Shown: piece after piece, positions 29,301 to 36,700 of the stretch
Numbering within the stretch: position 1 is the stretch's first letter
How the letters are laid out: each line of letters starts with the position of its first letter
Source: Brienomyrus brachyistius
Taxonomy: Eukaryota; Chordata; Actinopteri; Osteoglossiformes; Mormyridae
Reading direction: 5' to 3'
Assembly: GCF_023856365.1 (NCBI RefSeq)
Contig: NC_064538.1
Span: forward strand, 8,750,435 to 8,814,434
DNA: 64,000 nucleotides
The notes under the pieces: model-generated
What the model was told of the DNA's origin: nothing
Seen by the model: only the letters and a program-made list of their open reading frames with translations
Database searches by the model: none
Position numbers and translations under genes: made by a program

Positions 29301-29363
29301 CCACGTTTTTAATTTCTCTGTGAATCCAAGATTCTGGCCATTGGGGTTACTGGTGTCCGCCAT
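4974..29363 (-). CDS. st7l: Suppressor of tumorigenicity 7-like protein (15 coding exons)
   Basis: Joined exons (plus coordinates, in transcription order): 29195-29363, 26820-26902, 26461-26617, 26204-26258, 24791-24906, 22137-22215, 21600-21688, 21097-21197, 20711-20825, 20253-20325, 19893-19995, 14042-14192, 13161-13253, 12458-12597, 4974-5069. All borders are GT/AG and all phases match, giving 1620 nt and 539 residues. The protein has hydrophobic segments at about residues 26-44, 66-86 and 476-493, with a long helical, TPR-like ST7 core between. The family is a set of multi-pass membrane proteins linked to growth control; the biochemical role is not established. Motifs such as [21 protein letters not shown] and the C-terminal QLTRI end are family hallmarks. 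I chose ST7L over ST7 because of [15 protein letters not shown] residues and because mov10 lies next door. The C-terminus resembles ST7 closely, so the paralog assignment is less certain than the family. The start has a strong context (A at -3, G at +4). Confidence 0.9.
5237..5304. repeat. (TA)n(CA)n microsatellite
   Basis: About 44 bases of TA repeat pass directly into a CA repeat. Pure dinucleotide arrays of this length are usually polymorphic. Confidence 0.97.
5555..5760 (+). repeat. SINE-like fragment
   Basis: Contains gggcccttgagcaaggccct followed by taaccctgactgctgc, a phrase common in fish tRNA-derived SINEs. A related phrase occurs at 25805-25835. The ends are not definable. Confidence 0.4.
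6080..6700 (-). mobile_element. Degenerate LINE, reverse transcriptase portion
   Basis: Read on the minus strand, 6627-6644 encodes KFADDT, the catalytic-loop motif of LINE reverse transcriptases. The sequence further along (at lower plus coordinates) has the wording of the downstream RT part of L2/Rex-type fish LINEs. Stops and frameshifts break the frame throughout, so it cannot make protein. Family inference is from pattern, not a search. Confidence 0.6.
8301..8351. repeat. Short tandem duplication
   Basis: Two copies of tttttcctatagaggttcct, separated by 9 bases (copies at 8301-8322 and 8331-8351). No function evident. Confidence 0.85.
9196..9348 (-). repeat. SINE tail fragment
   Basis: Begins with a ccatccatcca tail (minus-strand TGGATGGA) and continues through the phrase aaggcagggaacaacccagg seen in the intact copies. 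The tRNA-like head is absent, so the copy is 5' truncated. Confidence 0.75.
11161..11176. repeat. G16 homopolymer
   Basis: Run of 16 G, followed by TGG. One of many long G or C runs in the window. Confidence 0.97.
11288..11522. mobile_element. Palindromic MITE
   Basis: The two ends are inverted copies: gagttttac at the left edge and gtaaaactc at the right, with internal arms tcattggttcagagagataa (11328-11347) and ttatctctctgaaccaatca (11459-11478). The middle lacks coding capacity. The structure is that of a non-autonomous DNA transposon. Confidence 0.75.
12458..12597 (-). CDS. st7l: st7l coding exon 14
   Basis: Encodes residues 462-508, [20 protein letters not shown] then a hydrophobic stretch and [14 protein letters not shown]. 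This is the C-terminal membrane segment. Acceptor CCCCCAG|CGTTCC, donor AAAGCG|GTAGGT. Confidence 0.95.
12598..14041 (-). other. st7l: st7l introns 12 and 13
   Basis: Intron 13 (12598-13160) contains an (ATA)n stretch near 12877-12895; intron 12 (13254-14041) shows nothing recognised. Exon 13 lies between them. No repeat family was assigned. Confidence 0.6.
13161..13253 (-). CDS. st7l: st7l coding exon 13
   Basis: Encodes residues 431-461, [20 protein letters not shown] then [11 protein letters not shown]. Acceptor TCCCAG|CCTTCC, donor CCGT|GTAAGT. Confidence 0.96.
14042..14192 (-). CDS. st7l: st7l coding exon 12
   Basis: Encodes residues 381-430, [20 protein letters not shown] then [20 protein letters not shown]. 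Acceptor GTTCGCAG|TACTT, donor GGGAA|GTACGT. Confidence 0.96.
14193..19892 (-). other. st7l: st7l intron 11 (5.7 kb)
   Basis: Contains a palindromic MITE (14376-14540), C runs near 15137-15148, G runs near 15932 and 17219, and a GC-rich block at about 18530-19080 that stands out from AT-rich flanks. Several open frames cross the GC-rich parts but show no family resemblance or splice logic. Confidence 0.6.
14376..14540. mobile_element. Palindromic MITE, copy 1 (near complete)
   Basis: Left arm ggtggaaagtccaggtacag... and right arm ...ctggaccggaactttacacc are inverted repeats of about 65 bases with a short loop (gactgtgact). Both arms carry agtacaaatccagacca or its complement. Two further copies occur at 56145-56275 and 62992-63515. 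Confidence 0.8.
19893..19995 (-). CDS. st7l: st7l coding exon 11
   Basis: Encodes residues 346-380, [20 protein letters not shown] then [15 protein letters not shown], a highly conserved helical repeat. Acceptor CCTGTAG|GTTCTC, donor CCAAAG|GTCAGG. Confidence 0.96.
20253..20325 (-). CDS. st7l: st7l coding exon 10
   Basis: Encodes residues 322-345, [20 protein letters not shown] then AVSD. Acceptor ATTTCAG|ACATC, donor GACAA|GTACGT. Phase 2 at the end completes a Lys with exon 11. Confidence 0.95.
20711..20825 (-). CDS. st7l: st7l coding exon 9
   Basis: Encodes residues 284-321, [20 protein letters not shown] then [18 protein letters not shown]. Acceptor CTGACAG|TTAATG, donor GATG|GTGAGA. 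Confidence 0.95.
21097..21197 (-). CDS. st7l: st7l coding exon 8
   Basis: Encodes residues 250-283, [20 protein letters not shown] then [14 protein letters not shown]. It joins directly to exon 7, without the roughly 23-residue Gln/Ser-rich segment found before RRDTNVLVYIKRR in longer mammalian isoforms. Acceptor CCCGCAG|CTGG, donor GAGAA|GTGAGT. Confidence 0.93.
21600..21688 (-). CDS. st7l: st7l coding exon 7
   Basis: Encodes residues 220-249, [20 protein letters not shown] and following helix. The segment has the pattern of a TPR-like repeat. Acceptor CTCCAG|GTGCG, donor AGCG|GTGAGG. Confidence 0.95.
22137..22215 (-). CDS. st7l: st7l coding exon 6
   Basis: Encodes residues 194-219, [20 protein letters not shown] onward. 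The [12 protein letters not shown] stretch resembles ST7L (KAAYQALELNND) more than ST7. Acceptor CTCCAG|TGATG, donor AACGA|GTGAGT. Confidence 0.95.
22216..24790 (-). other. st7l: st7l intron 5 (2.6 kb)
   Basis: Includes a G10 run near 22566, a GT/G-rich stretch near 23833-23865 and otherwise unclassified sequence. No coding exon or identifiable transposon was seen. Confidence 0.6.
24791..24906 (-). CDS. st7l: st7l coding exon 5
   Basis: Encodes residues 155-193, beginning (R)[20 protein letters not shown], near-identical to mammalian ST7/ST7L. The donor GATGTAG|GTTTGT was chosen over a GTAGGT four bases earlier because only it keeps phase with exon 6 and yields the expected ..DVVMQKAW junction. 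Confidence 0.93.
24907..26203 (-). other. st7l: st7l intron 4
   Basis: Mostly a SINE copy (25111-25440) plus a fragment at about 25725-25860 with a tRNA B-box-like ggtttgaatcccatg and the phrase ccttgagcaaggct. Nothing coding. Confidence 0.65.
25111..25440 (-). repeat. SINE, minus orientation
   Basis: Minus-strand head GTAGGCATGGTGGTGCAGTG GTTAGCACTG followed by a B-box-like ggttcgagtctccgcctgg. The body matches the copies at 41708-42062 and 63075-63428. The TGGA tail is missing at the left end. Confidence 0.85.
26204..26258 (-). CDS. st7l: st7l coding exon 4 (55 bp)
   Basis: Encodes residues 137-154, [18 protein letters not shown], matching the family signature. It is too short to stand out as an open frame and was found by reading the minus strand. 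Acceptor TTTTCAG|AATGC, donor AGCAG|GTATGA. Confidence 0.95.
26461..26617 (-). CDS. st7l: st7l coding exon 3
   Basis: Encodes residues 85-136. IFEWWYF followed by [19 protein letters not shown] is diagnostic of the ST7 family. A Ser-rich low-conservation linker follows (residues about 116-137). Acceptor TTGTCAG|ATATT, donor TTTCAG|GTACTT. Confidence 0.95.
26820..26902 (-). CDS. st7l: st7l coding exon 2
   Basis: Encodes residues 57-84 including [18 protein letters not shown], a very conserved ST7 block that begins the second membrane segment. Acceptor TTTAAAG|CTTC, donor TTTTG|GTGAGA. Ends in phase 0. Confidence 0.95.
26903..29194 (-). other. st7l: st7l intron 1 (2.3 kb)
   Basis: Holds a solo ERV-type LTR (27489-28011). 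The stretch 28650-28800 is locally CpG-rich (cgcagcagcggac, gcgggccgcctgcg) and could be promoter-proximal. The rest is AT-rich without recognised features. Confidence 0.6.
27489..28011 (+). mobile_element. Solo LTR of an endogenous retrovirus-like element
   Basis: The 523-bp block starts TGAGGGG and ends CCGACA, and is flanked by the 4-base direct repeat ATTC (27485-27488 and 28012-28015). A TATAAAA box (27830-27836) and an AATAAA signal (27925-27930) lie in the expected order for an LTR. No internal viral genes are present, which fits loss by recombination between two LTRs. A 4-bp duplication fits gamma-type retroviruses. It points opposite to st7l. Confidence 0.75.
29195..29363 (-). CDS. 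st7l: st7l coding exon 1
   Basis: Encodes residues 1-56 plus one base. Starts MADTSN and includes the first membrane segment (residues 26-44, [19 protein letters not shown]). The donor is CAACAG|GTAACC. The frame stays open upstream to an ATG at 29477, but the start at 29363 fits the family and has AAAATGG context. Confidence 0.92.
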
Positions 29364-31564
29364 TTTTGCCTCAGTAACAATATAAACAGAAGAATCACGG
29401 GAATGAGGCGGAATCTCTTTGCTCTGTCGGGCCGTTCTGCGGGGGTGTGCGCCAGTTACAATGGAAGTGCCATTCATGAAATACTCCCGACAGGACCAAC
29501 CTGCAACTTGTGCTCAGGCTAGATCTCACTATATACATGCAAATATATTTATTATATATAAATTTCCATGCGATGCACAACCTTTAGTAATATTCACTTG
29601 CTTATTTTTTATTATTTCACAACCTGCCCATGTTTTCTGTAAACATTTTTAAGGTCACCGTTAATATGGAATCTCACCCAGACAGTTTTTAGTCTTTTTT
29701 TTTTTTTTGTATGTTTTCCTACTTTCGGTCTTCACCTCATTTTTTAAGGCCGTGTGTGCTTATGCTTCCCAGCAAAATGTTATCTAATCGGTACTGTCTG
29801 TAGCAGTACGTGTATATCCACCCACTCTTCTTTCAGCTTACATAATACAGAGTAGCGGAGCACAAGGGAACGTAATTAAATGATGTTCCGCAATTCGTCA
29901 ATAGGAAAGAAGAAAAACGTATTTTATTTATATAAGATTATTTTCTTTACTTAGGTGAAAGTAACTTCATAAAAGAAAGCACACTTCCACGTGACTGGAA
30001 AGAGGACGAATGCTGAGGCAGTGAGCACAGATGATCACTTTCTCAGGGCAATTATAGGGCTTTCGCGATTTACGGGACAGCTGCACAACCTTGAGATACT
30101 TTTGTCTGTTTCTCTAGACTTGACAGAACATTCTATCTCGAGCTTTTGCGACTGTCTTTAGCTTTGCGGCTAATTAGTTCTATCTTATCATGTCAAGGTC
30201 GAACGGTTAGTAAAACAGGTGGGTTTCATTTTCGTGCATCAATACGGTCACATGGTTGCAGATGAATATATTTCAGCACTCCATACAGTATATACGTGAA
30301 AGCAAAAAATAAGTGGAATAATAATTTATGGTTATTAACAATGCAATTATTAAATGACATTCCTTGAAATATATGTCTAACCTGATATCCCCAAAGGCTA
30401 GCAACATAAATAACAGTAATAATGAGGTAGTACTACGGTTCAGCTGGTACCTTTTGATACAGTGCACCTTTGGGATCATAGGCATTGAATGTGCATATTC
30501 AATTTACCCATATGCATGTGGGTCTCTGTCTTCTTTTCATAGTCAGGCTGGGTAAATTGCTCACTATAAACTAATCTCATTTATGATTGAATGTTATTGT
30601 GTGCATTTGTGAGTTATTAAAATTAATGATTGTGCGCCCTATTACATGTCCCATGCTTTCTAGACTATGCTGTCTACTGTAGCAAATATAATTAGACGTC
30701 GTTATCTAAGATGAATCATAAACATTACTAATCTTCACAGCCACATTCCAACTGTTGTAGTAAATCTATGCAAGCAGGCTATGGTAAAAGCATACATATT
30801 TTAAAACGTTTTAAATGAGAAATAATACTCCCTACATACTCATTAGATAATAGGATGAATATTGAAATAAGTTAATAGGAGAAACCTATTTTAAATCTAC
30901 ACTATGTGGAAGAAAATTTTGAAGGAATTACAGAGAGTGATATAACCTTATTATTCATGAGTGAACTAATATACATAGCACATATTGTGAGGTTGACTGA
31001 TTCTAGAAAATATCAGAAATATAATGTTCATAAAGCATACAGGAGTGCTCATGCAAGAATGACAAAAAAAAATAGATAAAACTGTTAGTCTGCGAAAGTC
31101 TTCTAAATAAAGTGTGGAAAAGAAACGCAAGGTCAATAGAAGGGCAAGATCAATCATAAGATAACATTCCAGGTCTTGAGACAGAAGTTATGCGAAAGAT
31201 GTGATTATTTGAAGAAAACTGAGAAGCATTTTAAAATATGCTTAGAGAATTAAAAAGCTAAGAGGTGATCTGAAGTGTATGTTGAATATGAGAAGTTTCA
31301 AAATAGTTGGGGAGCCAATATCACATTAGCTGAATTAAGCAATCCTGGCTGGCGACCCCCCAGGCAGATACACGGTCCAGTCCCACCCTCCGGAAGTGGC
31401 CATCCATCTGCCACAGCCAGGGGTTACGTGTGCGTCCCCTCGGCCTGCTCAAGTAATAGAATTGAAACCAAAAAAGCGGAAAGGTAAAACGAGAAGCAAC
31501 ACAAAGCAAACTGTAAAATAGGAAAACAGAAACCAAAAAGAAAAAAGTATTAGAATGATGTGAG

Positions 31565-32430
31565 AGGGATATAGGGCTTTAGAATGAACAAACAGGCATG
31601 CTTAGGTCCCAACAGAAACACTTTATTAAAAGTGATACAAAATAACCTTACATTAAAATCAATACTAAGATATTGTATCAAAATCAATGCAAAATAACCT
31701 CGTATTACAAGTGATATCAAACAGTATTATATATTATAGCCAATAATAATAGGTGCAAAGATACAAATGATCATCACCCACCTTCACACATGGCCTGGGG
31801 AGCCCCTTTCAGTCCTGGCAGGAGACCAACACGCGAGTCCTGAGAAAGTGCCGGGCAATGCGCGCTTTATCCCACGGCTGAGCTCCTGTCAACACTGAGA
31901 TCTCCCCCTTCCTTTATACTAATTTTGGGCGCTGCATGCGGGCAGGGGATGAGCTGGCTGGGCTCACCCCTCCCCTCAGGAAATGCGTTCTCAAATTTGC
32001 AATTTTGTCCGGGTAATGCTGCTTGCGGTTTCAATCAGAAATGATAAGACAAGTTCCCATAATCAATGCGTCCCCCTCCTCCTGAGGATGGGGTAAGTGT
32101 CCCACACACAGACCCCTAGGTACGGTTTCAATCAGAGATAATAAGACAAGTGTCCTTGAGCAATGCTTCCCTTCTTCCTGAAGACGAGGCAGGTGTCTCA
32201 TACACCAATCAGTCCTGTGCAAAACATATTGGGCAACACCTTTCCTTGTCCTCAGGAAACCCCCCCAGAAAAACACGGTAAGCGTCCTTGAACAGGGTAA
32301 GCATCCCAGAACAAGGATATTTTCGGACAAGATAATGATACTCCTTTCTTTGAGTTTTTTTTTTGTGAAAAACAAGTTATATAAGTGATCAGTAAGAAAT
32401 AACATGCATATGCAGTTCAACCTTGACACA
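31565..32430 (-). mobile_element. Possible LTR-like element, minus orientation
   Basis: On the minus strand a TATA-like GTATAAAGGAAGG near 31910 is followed by TAATAAAGTGTTT near 31618, in LTR order. Upstream of it two roughly 100-base tandem copies (from about 32027 and 32125) share ggtttcaatcagaaatgata-type blocks, which could be U3 repeats. I found no terminal duplication, so the borders are guesses. Confidence 0.3.
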
Positions 32431-32465
32431 GTAATATTATAGATGAATCATGAACTATTTCTAGT

Positions 32466-32870
<405 letters not shown>

Positions 32871-33373
32871 TTAATTTATTTTGGACTTGAATATCTTTGA
32901 ATTATTGTGTTGTTTTTATTGATTTTCAAATTTTTACATTTGCATGTCTGCTGTGACAATCATGCAACATATTTCACCGTTGAAATACGTGGGTCCGCTT
33001 TTCCTGTTATCGAGTCTGTGCTTTTCTTACGCGGACGCTGCGGAGGAGCCAACAAAGTATAAGTTTAATTAAGTTAATTCTGGAAAAGGGTAGGGTTTTG
33101 AGAAACACTCACATACATCAGTCGTTATTTTATTTATGTCGTTTGTTATCTTGTTCGTTATTCGCTAAAATTTTATGGAAACCCACCCCAGACTGGTAAA
33201 TGACCGGCGAATTATTGAAATTTAGCACTGAGACGTAATTGTTATATATTTATAATCTTAATCGTGGTGTATTTTTGAATATATCTGTCAAATTATTTTT
33301 GTAGGCCTACTTATTTTAAAGAAACCGTTCAACTGTATAAAACTGTATACAGTGCTGACGATCTCATAATTTA

Positions 33374-33385
33374 AGTTTCGTTTCC
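33374..33385 (-). promoter_or_regulatory. mov10: ETS/IRF composite-like site upstream of mov10
   Basis: Minus strand GGAAACGAAACT, about 95 bases before the mov10 ATG. It fits the ETS-IRF composite consensus GGAANNGAAA exactly. It differs from a classical ISRE (GAAANNGAAA) by having a one-base instead of two-base spacer. MOV10 is interferon-responsive in mammals, which makes the position plausible; binding is inferred only. Confidence 0.4.
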
Positions 33386-33479
33386 TCACTCCGCGGAGGT
33401 TGCTGTAATAAACGGTACTTAAGTGCGTACTTCCGTCATTATCTGTGTTAGTTGTCTTGAGTACTGCAGGTCATCAACT

Positions 33480-33610
33480 ATGGGACCGAAATTTAAGAGA
33501 TCTCTTGAAGGTGGACTACGTTTCATCGACTACCTTGAGGGGTCCGATGAAAACTGGGGAAATGACAAAAAACAGCTGAAAGAAATCTACAACAAGGACT
33601 TTAGAAACAG
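33480..33610 (+). CDS. mov10: mov10 coding exon 1
   Basis: Encodes residues 1-43 ([12 protein letters not shown]..., ending [10 protein letters not shown]), aligning with the human MPSKF...IYNRDF start. Donor AACAG|GTTAAT. The frame is open upstream but contains no ATG there, which supports this start. Confidence 0.92.
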
Positions 33611-33682
33611 GTTAATGCATTTACTGCAAAACTCTTTCTCTCTCTCTCCCTCTCTCCCTCTCTCCCTCTATCTATCTATCTA

Positions 33683-33780
<98 letters not shown>

Positions 33781-36700
33781 GCACACACAGCATTTATCGA
33801 TAGTTATAATTTATCTGTTACTCCACAGGCATGAAGTCAGTTATCCGAATTTCTCAAGTGTTCTTTATGCTCTGGTGAGGTCCCGGAAAGCTACTGTGCG
33901 TGGAGACTGGGTAAGTAAAACCAGTAATCATATATTTGCATTATATAAGATAACATTTAATAATGGCTGTCTAATGGAACTCACAACCTTATTACGAAAT
34001 AGAAGTTTAAAATTATAAGGAAAAGACAACCGTTATTATGAAACATATATTTAATTAATTGATTGAATATAAAACGACACAATTAATTATCGAAATATTT
34101 TTTATTCATGTATTTATTTATATAGGTATATATTTATTCCATTTTGAGCATTCTGTGGCTATACACCTTTTAATCACTGGTAGGAGTAGTGGAACCCACT
34201 GGAAGGGACGCACATCATACTCACATAAACATTAAAACCCCTTTAGAAGTTCAGAAATGGCAGTTAAACAAATCATATTTATTAGTACTGTGGGAGGAGA
34301 CCACAATGCCCAGAAGGGACCTGTGCAACATGCAAGGAGTTTGCAAACTCCATGCACGTCGGACTGCAGTGGTCTTTGAAAACGTAGCCCTGGAGCTGTG
34401 GAAATGGAATCTTCGCAATGATTTGCCATAGTGGTCTTGGAAATTTTACAGATCTGGTTATTTGATGATTTGAGAGAGGCGCTGTCCCATAATGCTTGTT
34501 AACTGATATGTTCTTTTGTCTTCCAATATGTTTGTCATGGGTTTAATAATGGAACTCGAATCCTTCTGTGTATGTCTATTCCCCGCGACCCAGTAGGATC
34601 GGTAGCGGTTTGGAAAATGGATGGATGGATGGATGGATGGATGTCTATTGATGTACACATCACTCAGTAGGTTTACATGCACAGCTAAGTCGAGCAAAGG
34701 TTATAGCTCGACTATGCCGTTTAATCGGACTACTGTCCCAGTATACATGCATGGGAGGGGAATTGATTTATCGACCGAAGTATCAAAAAGTAACAAAATC
34801 AATGTGATTTTGTTGTTATAAATACTGAAGTATTTATGAAACAAAAAAGCAGTTCAACATACATTTTCCATAAACCAGTGTAGAAGTGTTTAAAACAGCA
34901 AGGAAGAAAATGATTTTGATTGAGAACACATGCAGCGCTCATGCAAAAGCCAAATTGAAGGTAAGAAAAAGCTTGAGTTTAATCTAGCTGAGTAGCAATG
35001 TAAGAATTGGATGTGCATGACATGCAATGTTGGTATTTATATCGCTCTTTATATTTATATTTATATTTTCGAATTCAATACAAAATGCCCCACCTAATGA
35101 CAGTCGGTGCCGGTACTAATTTTTACGCCAGTGAAAAACCAACACATTGAAGTACAGTACTTTTGGTACCTTCTTGAAGTACCAAAAGTATGGTACCAGG
35201 TAAGGTGGAAAAGCGCCCTTTAGTTGATGCTGTACGTGCCGTACGTCCTCTGCTATACTCCAAGCATCTTCTGTGTACTGGCTTCTTCTGTTACTTCGGG
35301 GTCAAAGCCCATGGAGGGGGGTTAGGCTGTGGAGCATGTCAGCCTAGGGCAGTGTGAATCCGATTGAATGCACACATGCAGGAGTAAATCCCCTCCCAAT
35401 CGCATTATCTAGGTGTCCATCAGCCCATCATGTTCCCGTTCACACCTGGCATTAACATGCGTCTCCGGATGCGTCTCGACTGACCGCTTGTAATCGGATC
35501 TTACTTTGCTGTGTGATAGAAAATTCATGATTATGCTAATCAGTAATCAATAATGGAACATAGATGATTATGCAAAATGCATATCTAATCAGTAATTAAC
35601 AATGAAATTTATAGTGGTGCTGTTGATTTGCCCATAACGGTTGAAACAATATAATCTCACTTGAATTAATTAAATGTATCAAGCACAATGTACTAATGCA
35701 AGTTTGCTTAAGTAAGGGATTTCTATTTTCTAACATGTTTGCCATAATGAAGCTTGTTCAGCAAGGGGCCCGGGTCAAGGCAAAGGCATGACCTGAGAAG
35801 TAAGCTGTTGCAGAACATATTATAAATGCATGTATGTTATTGGATAAAGAATAATGTAGAAAAGAGAAGGAGGGCACACGAAGGAAGTGAGATGAAGTAA
35901 TTGGATAAAATTAACTCGACTCAGAATGATATTGCAAAAGGAAAATTCCTGAATAGATGGACTTATTCTGAGCTGATAAGTGAGCCCCAAATAAGCAGAA
36001 GTAACTGCTGTCTTCAGATATCTGACCTTTTCTTGAACTGTCTGATGTCTGGCGCATTTTTGGCTATAAAATATGTATGCACTTGTTGTTCGGGGAGCAG
36101 AACACGAGACGCATGATTGCTGAGTGTCTGTTCCCTTTGAGCTCATCAGATAATAAAGATTGTCAAACACTTAAACATCCGACTTCAAGAAATGTCTTCC
36201 ACAACTGCAACTTACTTAAATAGCAAGTGTTTGCACAATCTGTCAAACATTAAAAGTAGGAGAAGAGTTAATCAAAGCTATTTGCGCACTTCCCAAACCA
36301 CCTAAAATGTTTGTATGGAATACCATAATACTCAAAACGTAATAAATATAAATAAATGAATATTTTAATAATTAATGTGTCCTTTTACTTTTGAATAATT
36401 CCCTAAAGGTATTATATTTCATAAATTTTGTTTTCTATGTATAATCTTTAAACTATTTTGTAATAATGTTGTGTTTAGTTCTTTATTTATCAAATAAATA
36501 TTTATCTTTATTTATCTAAATATCAACATATTGTGGTAGTTAAATTATCGATCAACCTCGCTGATAACTGTAGTTGAGCCACGTAAAACTCTGGACCTTT
36601 CAGTTGGTGAGTAAGATAATCTCTTTTATTCGAGCAATGTGCAGTGTTTCCCCGAGATTTACAGCTTTTTTTATTGGGGGGGGGGGGGGGGGGTAGTGTT

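Noticed and set aside
29364..29477. N-terminal extension of st7l to the ATG at 29477
   Set aside because: The extra 38 residues have no family counterpart, and the MADT start has strong context at the conserved place.
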